The notes beneath the pieces were generated by a model that saw only the letters and a list, made by a program, of their open reading frames with translations, was not told where the DNA came from and ran no database searches. The position numbers and the translations under genes are program-made. Positions 1 through 5,202 of a stretch of DNA of 5,426 bases are shown here, piece by piece (position 1 is the stretch's first letter; every line of letters starts with the position of its first letter). Source of the DNA: Patescibacteria group bacterium (GTDB lineage Bacteria; Patescibacteriota; Patescibacteriia; 2-12-FULL-60-25); contig JAHJFW010000027.1 in the NCBI GenBank assembly GCA_018824765.1, positions 1-5,426 of the forward strand, written 5' to 3'.

Positions 1-366
1 AGCAAAACGCGTAAGAAGAAATTCTATCTCGTCCTTTTGCTTTTTTTTGTATGCATTCCTTTGGCCCGCGGGCATCCCTATGACTGCGCAAGCTCCGACG
101 GCAACGAGCTTTTTCGACTTTGCCCTGATTTCTTTCAATTTTTCTCCGTGATTTTCTGAAGTAACCGCGCCTTCTATAAACGCAATATCGAATTCATCAA
201 TAACGTTCTTTGACTGCAAAGCGCGGGCATAACGGAAATCAAATAGCTCCTTCCACTCCTGCCAATGGTCGTTCATTACTTCTGTCATCACAACCGTATT
301 GTCTTCGCAACACGAAAAAGTGAACCAGCCGATTTTAATTTTTGGAGTTTTTCTTTGAGGGCTCAT
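1..366 (-). CDS. [NiFe]-hydrogenase small-subunit-like protein (oxidored_q6 / HydD-type), C-terminus cut by window edge
   Basis: The first 122 residues of an Fe-S electron-transfer subunit related to the small (delta) subunit of soluble group 3 [NiFe] hydrogenases and to complex I NuoB. Such subunits carry electrons between a [NiFe] large subunit and a diaphorase or ferredoxin partner in the cytoplasm. Visible: a beta strand IKIGWFTF (10-17), adjacent Cys19-Cys20 in SCCED, a segment DIAFIEGAVTSE (60-71), and VAVGACAVIGMPAGQ (88-102) with cluster ligand Cys93. The fourth expected cysteine would lie beyond the edge. Archaeal HydD-type subunits usually have SCxxC at the first site, so the CC arrangement is noteworthy. 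The ATG at 366 is used because it sits just before the conserved strand and 13 nt after the oxidoreductase stop. No Shine-Dalgarno is seen; translation may depend on the upstream gene. No signal peptide, so cytoplasmic. Family assignment is fairly sure; the exact group and substrate are inferred. Confidence 0.82.
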   Translation of the reverse strand, partial: MSPQRKTPKIKIGWFTFSCCEDNTVVMTEVMNDHWQEWKELFDFRYARALQSKNVIDEFDIAFIEGAVTSENHGEKLKEIRAKSKKLVAVGACAVIGMPAGQRNAYKKKQKDEIEFLLTRFA

Positions 367-379
367 GGAGATTTGAGTA

Positions 380-1615
380 TTAGTTGAGTGATGAAAGGTT
401 GAACGCCGGATCGGAAAGCTCTTTTTCCTTTCCTGCAACATTAATGTCTTTTTCAATGATCTTAGAAATTACAGACAGCTCTTGCGTGCGATTGATAAGC
501 GTGGCTCCGACCACCTCGCCGTCTGCAATTATAATTCTTGCGTACGAATTCATCTCCTTGGAACCGCGGTTGATGATAACGCGCTCCGGTTTTGGCCTTA
601 TATCGCCGACAAATGCGATTGTGAGCCCAAAACCCTGCGTAGTATAAAAGGAGACGAGTTTGAACGGCTCTTTTTTGCCTACCATGTTCAATCCCGCCGC
701 CTTCCCTTGCATCTGGGCATTTACCCAATTCCCAAGCTGAACCGTCTCACCGATAATAATATCCTTAAACTCTGCCGAGTCGCCGGCTGTCCATATATCC
801 GGAATATTCGTCTCAAGGAATTCGTTTGCTAGGATTCCTCGCCCCGCTTTTATCTCGGCCGATTCAAGCCAAGAAAACGGGCAAAAAATGCCAACGCCGC
901 AAATAGCCATATCGCAATCTATCTTGCTTCCGTCCTTCAGGACAACGCCTTCAACTTTCTCTTTTCCGTAAAATTCAGCCACTTCGGCTTGCTTGATGAT
1001 TTTTACGCCTCCCTTTATAAGCGCATCTTCGATCATGGCACCTGATGTTTCATCAAGTAAATTTTTCCAATAACAATCCTCTCTTATCAAAAGCGTCACT
1101 TCGATTCCGGCCATTCTCAACATGTCGCACATCTCAAAACTCACAAAGCCTCCGCCAATGGTTACGGCTTTTTTCGCTGTTTTTGTCGCCGCAATAATCC
1201 CTTTTGCGTCATCAAGCGTGCGCAAGACAAAAATGTTCTTTTTGTCAGAGCCCGGGTTGGTCAATTTTCTCGCGCAGCCGCCAATGGCAAGAAGTAATTT
1301 TTCATACTCGATATTCGTTCCATCATCAAGCACAACCGTTTTCTTAGAAACATCGAGCTCCACAGCCTTTTTCCCTGCGATTAATTTGATGTTTTGCTCT
1401 TGATACCAGGATGTCTGCTTCAACCAAACTTTTTCAAAAGGTATTTTTTCCAGAAAAAAATTCGGCTTGGAAAGCATTATGCGCGAATATAAACCATACG
1501 GCTCATCTGAAATTATGGCGATGGAGCCGTCCTTGTCCTGCTGGCGTATGGTTTCAGCGGCAGTCGTTCCGGCAATTCCGCCCCCGATTATTAGATACTT
1601 GGCCGCTTCTTTCAT
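380..1615 (-). CDS. FAD-dependent NAD(P)H oxidoreductase (rubredoxin reductase / NirB N-domain-like)
   Basis: A 411-aa two-dinucleotide-fold flavoprotein of the pyridine nucleotide-disulfide oxidoreductase superfamily. In order: FAD-binding GGGIAG (11-16), the YSRIMLSK segment (43-50) typical of rubredoxin- and ferredoxin-reductase relatives, LLLAIGG (107-113), LRTLDDA (131-137), the NAD(P)-binding IGGGFVSFE (153-161), and the second FAD motif IWTAGDSAEF (274-283). A small C-terminal domain follows (about 320-400). There is no redox CxxxxC after the first FAD motif, so it should pass electrons from NAD(P)H through FAD to an external Fe-S acceptor and not act as a disulfide reductase. The start codon overlaps the ferredoxin stop as ATGA (1615-1612), which implies translational coupling, and the hydrogenase-like subunit follows 13 nt downstream. 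It probably links NAD(P)H to the ferredoxin and hydrogenase pair (inference). No membrane segment or signal peptide is seen. Which nucleotide it prefers cannot be told. Confidence 0.9.
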   Translation of the reverse strand: MKEAAKYLIIGGGIAGTTAAETIRQQDKDGSIAIISDEPYGLYSRIMLSKPNFFLEKIPFEKVWLKQTSWYQEQNIKLIAGKKAVELDVSKKTVVLDDGTNIEYEKLLLAIGGCARKLTNPGSDKKNIFVLRTLDDAKGIIAATKTAKKAVTIGGGFVSFEMCDMLRMAGIEVTLLIREDCYWKNLLDETSGAMIEDALIKGGVKIIKQAEVAEFYGKEKVEGVVLKDGSKIDCDMAICGVGIFCPFSWLESAEIKAGRGILANEFLETNIPDIWTAGDSAEFKDIIIGETVQLGNWVNAQMQGKAAGLNMVGKKEPFKLVSFYTTQGFGLTIAFVGDIRPKPERVIINRGSKEMNSYARIIIADGEVVGATLINRTQELSVISKIIEKDINVAGKEKELSDPAFNLSSLN

Positions 1616-1893
1616 GGTTGCGGGTAGATCTGGCTTCCGTCTTCAGCGTAAAGATAAACTGCGGCCGTCGGGCACGATTCCGCAGCCGTGAGCAATTCCT
1701 CGTCGCTGATGGCAGGGCTTTCCAATGCCGTTTTGTCCGCGGGACCGGAATCTTTCTTGCCTCCGGCCAGTTTAATGATGGCCCTGTTTTCGGCATCCAG
1801 CTCGAAAACAGTTCCTGCGGCAATCACGCAACTTGCCGCACCAATGCAGAGGTCGCGCTTGACCTCGATTTTCGCAATTTTTTTGTCAGTCAT
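1612..1893 (-). CDS. Single-cluster ferredoxin, probably [3Fe-4S]
   Basis: A 93-aa acidic ferredoxin, the first gene of the minus-strand operon. Its only cysteines are Cys16 and Cys22 in CIGAASC and Cys74 in ESCPTAAV. Standard one-cluster [4Fe-4S] ferredoxins read CxxCxxC...CP; here the middle cysteine is Ala19, the pattern known from [3Fe-4S] ferredoxins that serve bacterial cytochromes P450. No P450 is visible here, so the neighbours suggest a carrier between the flavoprotein and the hydrogenase-like subunit. Residues 23-37 (VIAAGTVFELDAENR) match the family's usual helix and hairpin. An extra charged insert (about 43-62) separates the two cluster halves, and the tail YLYAEDGSQIYPQP is aromatic-rich. 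The ATG at 1893 is the only start after an in-frame stop at 1911-1909. No Shine-Dalgarno precedes it, and a promoter -10 ends 8 nt upstream. Its TGA overlaps the next gene's ATG. Confidence 0.9.
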   Translation of the reverse strand: MTDKKIAKIEVKRDLCIGAASCVIAAGTVFELDAENRAIIKLAGGKKDSGPADKTALESPAISDEELLTAAESCPTAAVYLYAEDGSQIYPQP

Positions 1894-1901
1894 ATGCGGA
1901 A

Positions 1902-1930
1902 ATGTTATCTAGCCGGCGACAGCAAGTCAA
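1902..1930 (-). promoter_or_regulatory. Sigma70-like promoter of the ferredoxin-oxidoreductase-hydrogenase operon
   Basis: Read on the minus strand, TTGACT (1930-1925; 5 of 6 to the -35 consensus) and TAACAT (1907-1902; 4 of 6 to TATAAT) are separated by exactly 17 nt. The predicted start of transcription is about position 1895, only about 2 nt before the ATG at 1893, so the mRNA would be almost leaderless. This fits the absence of a Shine-Dalgarno. Found by eye, not mapped. Confidence 0.5.
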
Positions 1931-1977
1931 TGATGGTTTCGCGCAATAATCCTCTTCATTCTACGATTCTCCACCTT

Positions 1978-2031
1978 GTCATTCCACGGCACCCGATCGT
2001 GGTCGAGTGCAAGCTTAACCGGGGAATCTTC
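1978..2031. repeat. REP-like palindromic element, copy 1 (expanded)
   Basis: Begins GTCATTCCACGG (1978-1989) and ends AACCGGGGAATCTTC (2017-2031), with 27 nt between. The same two blocks recur at 2048-2077 separated by only 2 nt, so one copy carries an insertion or the other a deletion. An inner hairpin pairs CCACG (1984-1988) with CGTGG (1998-2002). It lies between two divergent promoters and has no coding potential. Confidence 0.6.
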
Positions 2032-2047
2032 AGATCGGATCATAAAT

Positions 2048-2077
2048 GTCATTCCACGGTTCAACCGGGGAATCTTC
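2048..2077. repeat. REP-like palindromic element, copy 2 (compact)
   Basis: GTCATTCCACGG followed after 2 nt by CAACCGGGGAATCTTC. Positions 2051-2073 form a near-perfect 23-nt dyad: ATTCC with GGAAT outside, CGGTT with AACCG inside, one A/G mismatch pair and a single central base. The outline GTCATTCC...GGGGAATC resembles dispersed REP-type palindromes of many bacterial genomes. Family resemblance is from recall. Confidence 0.65.
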
Positions 2078-2107
2078 CGATTGAAATATATAAGGAAGAT
2101 CCCCCGG
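2065..2107. repeat. Long imperfect inverted repeat bridging two palindromes
   Basis: The arm at 2065-2078 (CCGGGGAATCTTCC) and the arm at 2094-2107 (GGAAGATCCCCCGG) are complementary at 13 of 14 positions, around a 15-nt AT-rich loop. The arms share bases with the palindromes at 2051-2073 and 2107-2145, so these structures are mutually exclusive if transcribed. Confidence 0.6.
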
Positions 2108-2145
2108 TCATCCCCGCATACGCGGGACAGGAGCCGGGGGATGAC
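2107..2145. repeat. REP-like palindromic element, GTCATCCCC type
   Basis: A 39-bp element bounded by a perfect 9-bp inverted repeat, GTCATCCCC (2107-2115) and GGGGATGAC (2137-2145). It contains an inner hairpin, CCCGC (2113-2117) with GCGGG (2122-2126) around ATAC. A second possible pairing joins ATCCCCCGG (2099-2107) with CCGGGGGAT (2134-2142). Its right edge reaches the place where the -35 box of the NUDIX gene would be, so it may affect that promoter. It looks like a dispersed palindromic repeat. Confidence 0.65.
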
Positions 2146-2164
2146 AGATAGAAAAAGGAAGGTG

Positions 2165-2173
2165 TGCTAGAAT
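2165..2173 (+). promoter_or_regulatory. Extended -10 promoter of the NUDIX gene
   Basis: TGCTAGAAT: an extended -10 TGn motif followed by TAGAAT (2168-2173; 5 of 6 to TATAAT). No good -35 is seen at the right distance, as is common for extended -10 promoters. Transcription would start near 2180, about 4 nt before the ATG at 2184. The purine run AAGGAAGG at 2155-2162 is too far upstream to be a ribosome binding site. Confidence 0.5.
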
Positions 2174-2183
2174 TCGACTGTCT

Positions 2184-2747
2184 ATGCCAACTCCTCCCCC
2201 TTCAAACGCAAAACTCGTCCACCATGGCCACACCATGGATCTTTGGCAGTGGGAGCAGGAAATGTTCGACGGAACAACCGAGATTTTCGAATGCGTTACA
2301 CGGCAAGACACGGTGGCCGTCATTCCGTTTCTGGATGCGGACACAGTCATGCTCACAAAACAGGTTCAGCCGCATAAAGGCCCGTTTATGGATTTTCCCG
2401 GCGGCCGCCTTGATCACGGAGAGGCGTGTCTCGATGCCGCTAAACGCGAACTGGAAGAAGAAACCGGCTACAAAGCCGAACGCTGGATGGAATGGCACCA
2501 TTTGAAAAACAAAGGAAAGAACCTTTTTGATGAAACACTGTTCATAGCTTCCGGCCTCCACAATGGCGCCGGCCCGCATCTTGACGCCGGAGAAAAAATC
2601 GAACTTGTGCCGACACCGTGGCCGCAGTTGAAAGACATGTGCCTCAAACGCCAACTTCGCCAGCCAAATATCATGCTCGCTATCCTCGCCATGCACTTTG
2701 ATCCGGATGCGCGCGAACGATTGGAAGATTTTTTGAACTCCCGATAA
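2184..2747 (+). CDS. NUDIX hydrolase, ADP-ribose pyrophosphatase-like
   Basis: A 187-aa cytoplasmic NUDIX enzyme. The complete Nudix box G-x5-E-x7-R-E-U-x-E-E-x-G-U lies at residues 74-96, with Gly74, Glu80, Arg88, Glu89, Glu92, Glu93 and Gly95 all present. The catalytic Mg2+-binding glutamates are therefore intact and it should be active. The preceding KQVQPHKGPFMDFPGGR (59-75) corresponds to the QxR...E.PgG region of ADP-ribose pyrophosphatases, but with Gln-Pro and Asp in place of the usual Arg and Glu. ADP-ribose or another nucleoside diphosphate derivative is therefore likely but not certain. Residues 12-36 look like an N-terminal swapped domain of that family. The short C-terminal helix (about 160-187) is ordinary. 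The ATG at 2184 follows an extended -10 by 10 nt, with no Shine-Dalgarno. It appears to be a single-gene unit, divergent from the redox operon and followed by a strong palindrome. Confidence 0.93.
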   Translation: MPTPPPSNAKLVHHGHTMDLWQWEQEMFDGTTEIFECVTRQDTVAVIPFLDADTVMLTKQVQPHKGPFMDFPGGRLDHGEACLDAAKRELEEETGYKAERWMEWHHLKNKGKNLFDETLFIASGLHNGAGPHLDAGEKIELVPTPWPQLKDMCLKRQLRQPNIMLAILAMHFDPDARERLEDFLNSR

Positions 2748-2777
2748 AACTCGCGGAGTACGATATATCAAATTCTA

Positions 2778-2819
2778 AAACCCACCGAAATGTACCGATC
2801 GGTACATTTCGGTGGGTTT
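2778..2819 (+). terminator. Perfect 42-bp palindrome after the NUDIX gene: terminator, possibly also operator
   Basis: Both 21-nt arms are exact reverse complements around the centre at 2798/2799. The core is TGTACCGATCGGTACA and the outer arms read AAACCCACCG and CGGTGGGTTT. As RNA it gives a long GC-capped stem with a GATC turn, 30 nt after the NUDIX stop, but the following T tract is short (TTT). The same core recurs at 4757-4780 and 4904-4923. Because it also lies upstream of the ABC exporter promoter and resembles a TetR-type operator core, a protein-binding role is an alternative. Confidence 0.55.
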
Positions 2820-2859
2820 GGATTTCTCCTATTCTATAGAATTAAAGCCTCGGAACGGA

Positions 2860-2865
2860 TATAAT
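2860..2865 (+). promoter_or_regulatory. -10 box of the ABC exporter promoter
   Basis: An exact TATAAT 12 nt before the ATG at 2878. The -35 position has only a weak match (TAGAAT at 2837-2842 with 17-nt spacing). The start of transcription would be about 2870-2872, leaving a 5' leader of 6-8 nt without a Shine-Dalgarno. The box supports the ATG at 2878 over the GTG at 2812, because it would otherwise lie inside the gene. Confidence 0.5.
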
Positions 2866-2877
2866 TACGATGCTTAT

Positions 2878-4704
2878 ATGTCGAATGGAGAAACCGAACA
2901 TATCTTTTCGCTCGCTAGTTTGCGCGCCATGCTCGCAAACAGCGCGCGTTTAAGCAAACTCGTCTGGAAAGCGAAACGCGGTCTCGTTATAGCTTTAGGA
3001 ATCATTTTTTTAATCGTTTCATCCGCGCCTTTTTTGCAATCCGGCTCGCGCGGACTTTTGATCAACGAGCTCGTGGCATCAGCCGGCAGTAACAGCATTC
3101 ATCCGAGGCTTTTTCTGCTTATCGCGATCCTCATCCTCGCAACCCTCCTCCCTGCCGTACTCTATACCGTCCAAAACTACCTTTCGCGCATTTTCTATTT
3201 TTTTCTGGAAGAGATGTTCGATGTCTTGGCGCTGAAAAAACGCGCGCAGCTCGATGTTTCAAAGCATGAAAATCCCGCCCATCAAAACCTCTTTAACAGC
3301 ATCACGGAAAACGGCACGTGGCGCATACAAAACTTCACCGACCGGCAATGGTACATCTTCCAAAACGTCATCGAGGTCGTCATCGCGTCCGTTATCCTTA
3401 TTTTTTCACAATGGTGGGTATTTCTCATCATCCTTCTCGGCACATTGCCGGAACTCCTGACCGAACTCCTTTACGGCAAACAGGTCTGGAACATCCATAC
3501 AGGCCGCGCGGAAATACGGCGGCGCTATTGGAATCTCAATAGCCATTTCACAAATCTCCCATCGCTTATCGAGCTCAAACTGTTCCAAGGCATCCCTCAT
3601 TTTCTCTCGCAAATCAAAGGGATATTCCGGGCGTTCCATCTGGAAGAAGAGAGGAATGAAAAAAGGCGGCTTTTGCACCGCTTCGTCGTCCTTTGCATTT
3701 CGCAGTCCGTCATCGCGTTCGCGCTTGTCTATTTCACACTTCAAGTCGTCCACGGCAGCCTGTTGATCGGAACACTGACTTTCATTCTGGCGTCCATCGG
3801 CGATTTGCGCCAATCGCTGTCCGGACTGTTTACCAACCTCGGGCGGCAATACCAGGACAGCTTGTTCGTCACCGACCTGTTCAAGTTGCTGGATATGCGA
3901 CCGGACGTTTCCACGCCGAAACATGGCATCAAACTCATTCAACGGAGGACGCCGTCCATTGTTTTCGACAATGTGTCATTCAGTTACCCGAATAAAGAAG
4001 AACCCGTCCTGAAAAACATTTCGCTTACGATCGAACCTGGAGAAAAATTCGCGCTGGTCGGCGTGAACGGAGCCGGAAAAACGACTTTCGTGAAATTGCT
4101 GTGCCGATTTTACGATCCGACCGGCGGCCACATCTTGCTCGATGGCATCGACATGAAAAAAATAGACTTGGAGCGCTGGTATGCGCAACTCGGCGTGATC
4201 TTTCAGGATTATGCGCATTACAATTTTCCGGTAAAAGAAGCGATTGCGATAGGACGGACCGAAATTAGGCCTCCGGATATTTCTCGCGTCAAAAAAGCGG
4301 CGCGCATGAGCAGCGCTGACGCGTTTATCAAACAGTGGGAACAGGGGTATGACCAGATGTTGGGCAAGGAATTCAGCGGCGGCGTAGAACCCTCCATCGG
4401 ACAATGGCAGAAACTCGCGCTCGCGAAAATGTTTTACCGTAATCCGCATATCTGGATTCTGGACGAACCGACCTCGTCCATCGATGCCGAAGCTGAAGCG
4501 AAAATCTTTGAACAGCTCGAGGCGCTGCCGAAAGACAGGACGGTGATTTTGATTTCACATCGTTTTTCAACCGTGCGCCGTGCAGACCGCATCGGTGTCA
4601 TTGAAAACGGCATGCTGGCCGAATACGGGACGCATGAAGAACTGCTGGCACTGGACGGCGGTTACGCGCGCATGTTCCGATTGCAAGCCAAGGGATACGC
4701 TTAA
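2878..4704 (+). CDS. ABC exporter half-transporter (type IV fold, MsbA/ABCB-like), fused membrane and ATPase domains
   Basis: A 608-aa inner-membrane export ATPase that should work as a dimer; no partner half is adjacent, so a homodimer is likely. About six membrane segments lie near residues 35-53, 78-98, 164-178, 180-198, 267-286 and 295-310. The ATPase domain follows: A-loop Tyr370 (FSYPN), Walker A GVNGAGKTT (395-403, Lys401), Q-loop Gln443 (IFQDY), Walker B IWILDE (525-530, catalytic Glu530), D-loop SSID (533-536) and switch His561 (ISHRF). The signature loop is PSIGQWQ (505-511) instead of LSGGQ, preceded by an FSGGVE insert; I recall this variant from a bacterial exporter subfamily. 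The substrate cannot be inferred (lipid, peptide or drug). The reading frame extends back to a GTG at 2812, but that lies inside the 42-bp palindrome and upstream of TATAAT, so the ATG at 2878 is preferred. It is flanked by copies of a CCGATCGG palindrome. Confidence 0.93.
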   Translation: MSNGETEHIFSLASLRAMLANSARLSKLVWKAKRGLVIALGIIFLIVSSAPFLQSGSRGLLINELVASAGSNSIHPRLFLLIAILILATLLPAVLYTVQNYLSRIFYFFLEEMFDVLALKKRAQLDVSKHENPAHQNLFNSITENGTWRIQNFTDRQWYIFQNVIEVVIASVILIFSQWWVFLIILLGTLPELLTELLYGKQVWNIHTGRAEIRRRYWNLNSHFTNLPSLIELKLFQGIPHFLSQIKGIFRAFHLEEERNEKRRLLHRFVVLCISQSVIAFALVYFTLQVVHGSLLIGTLTFILASIGDLRQSLSGLFTNLGRQYQDSLFVTDLFKLLDMRPDVSTPKHGIKLIQRRTPSIVFDNVSFSYPNKEEPVLKNISLTIEPGEKFALVGVNGAGKTTFVKLLCRFYDPTGGHILLDGIDMKKIDLERWYAQLGVIFQDYAHYNFPVKEAIAIGRTEIRPPDISRVKKAARMSSADAFIKQWEQGYDQMLGKEFSGGVEPSIGQWQKLALAKMFYRNPHIWILDEPTSSIDAEAEAKIFEQLEALPKDRTVILISHRFSTVRRADRIGVIENGMLAEYGTHEELLALDGGYARMFRLQAKGYA

Positions 4705-4756
4705 GAAAAGGGGGGGATCCGCAAGCTGAAAAAGAACATCGTAGGGTGAGGTCACT

Positions 4757-4790
4757 TTATTGTACCGATCGGCACAATAAGTTAATTTTT
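4757..4790 (+). terminator. Probable intrinsic terminator of the ABC exporter (CCGATCGG palindrome, copy 2)
   Basis: A 24-nt dyad (4757-4780) with a single mismatch pair (A4764/C4773), core TGTACCGATCGGCACA, flanked by TTAT and ATAA. It is followed directly by GTTAATTTTT, a usable U tract. It begins 52 nt after the exporter stop codon. As DNA it is also the second copy of the palindrome found before the gene, so an operator function cannot be excluded. Confidence 0.55.
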
Positions 4791-4903
4791 ATATTTGTGA
4801 TTTTGATAGAGATGGTTCGTTTTTTTTCGTAAAAAAACTGTAAACAGAGCAAAAAAAATGCTAATCCCATTCTCTCTTTACCGCGTTAGCCGCATATTTC
4901 AAA

Positions 4904-4923
4904 ATTGATCCGATCGGCACAAT
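4904..4923. repeat. CCGATCGG palindrome, copy 3 (degenerate)
   Basis: ATTGATCCGATCGGCACAAT: the outer four base pairs and the inner eight-base core are symmetric, and two pairs between them are mismatched. The right half, CCGATCGGCACAATAA, is identical to copy 2 at 4765-4780. No U tract of terminator type follows (it continues AAAATGATG). It is not next to a gene end, so it is better seen as a repeat or binding site than as a terminator. Confidence 0.6.
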
Positions 4924-5162
4924 AAAATGATGTCGCGTCATGATTAATAATACTGATCGGGAATCTTGCCACTCCCAAAAATGAAGGGCATGGACCGGCC
5001 TCTCGTGCCATTATTATTCCCCCTCCCCTTTTTTAACCTTTTTAGCTACACTCCTACCCATGCCCCGTATTACTAAATTGACAGCAACGATATGAATAAC
5101 AATTTTCTGCTCAAAAACCATATTTCGAGCATAATTTACCGTTTAATTAAAAAACCGCTGTT

Positions 5163-5174
5163 GCCATTAATGGC
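5163..5174. promoter_or_regulatory. Palindrome upstream of the coiled-coil gene, possible operator
   Basis: GCCATTAATGGC is a perfect 12-bp palindrome. With one mismatch pair it extends to 18 bp (5160-5177). It lies about 25-38 nt before the predicted start of transcription of the gene at 5203, roughly the -35 region, which suits a repressor site. Short palindromes also occur by chance, so this is only suggestive. Confidence 0.3.
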
Positions 5175-5188
5175 TACGGGGTCAATTT

Positions 5189-5194
5189 TGTAAT
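5189..5194 (+). promoter_or_regulatory. -10-like box of the coiled-coil gene
   Basis: TGTAAT (5 of 6 to TATAAT) ends 8 nt before the ATG at 5203. The nearest -35-like element, TTGCCA at 5161-5166, is 22 nt upstream, which is too far for a standard promoter. Support comes mainly from the same placement at the other genes in the window. Transcription would start near 5201. Confidence 0.35.
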
Positions 5195-5202
5195 CACAGG
5201 GC

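Larger units (their letters stand above)
4705..5202. other. AT-rich intergenic region with palindromes, no convincing gene
   Basis: About 500 bp between the ABC exporter and the coiled-coil gene. It holds a probable terminator at 4757-4790, a T8/A7 hairpin at 4819-4838 (7-8 A:T-rich pairs) and a further A8 run near 4851-4858. It also holds a third CCGATCGG palindrome at 4904-4923, a polypyrimidine stretch at about 5017-5059, and a distant inverted pair GGGCATGG (4986-4993) and CCATGCCC (5058-5065). A perfect TTGACA at 5078-5083 has no good -10 at normal spacing. Two tiny frames (5092-5193 plus, 4886-5011 minus) have no family resemblance. I see no tRNA or rRNA. Confidence 0.7.

Noticed and set aside
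1978..2145. CRISPR array
   Set aside because: The repeated blocks have unequal internal spacing, only two to three copies and no regular spacers; they are palindromic dispersed repeats.
1411..2151. A 246-aa plus-strand open frame
   Set aside because: It runs antisense through the oxidoreductase and ferredoxin and across the palindromic repeats, and its translation has no family features. The minus-strand genes have complete motifs.
2202..2771. A 189-aa minus-strand open frame
   Set aside because: It is the antisense of the NUDIX gene, whose catalytic box is intact on the plus strand; the antisense product resembles no family.
2812..2877. N-terminal extension of the ABC exporter from GTG 2812 (22 extra residues)
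   Set aside because: The GTG lies inside the 42-bp palindrome and upstream of an exact TATAAT at 2860. The extra residues look unlike an exporter N-terminus, and the ATG at 2878 fits the -10 spacing seen at the other genes.
3406..3942. A 178-aa minus-strand open frame (and another at 3976-4449)
   Set aside because: Both are antisense to the membrane and ATPase domains of the ABC exporter and have no recognisable motif.
4886..5011. A 41-codon minus-strand frame preceded by GGGGAGGGGG
   Set aside because: The purine run looks like a strong Shine-Dalgarno, but it is part of a long polypyrimidine/polypurine tract. Other genes here do not use one, and the frame runs through the third CCGATCGG palindrome and shows no family resemblance.
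4986..5065. Structured RNA closed by GGGCATGG and CCATGCCC
   Set aside because: The arms are 8 bp with a 64-nt interval that lacks consistent internal helices. One such pair in 500 bp of DNA is expected by chance.
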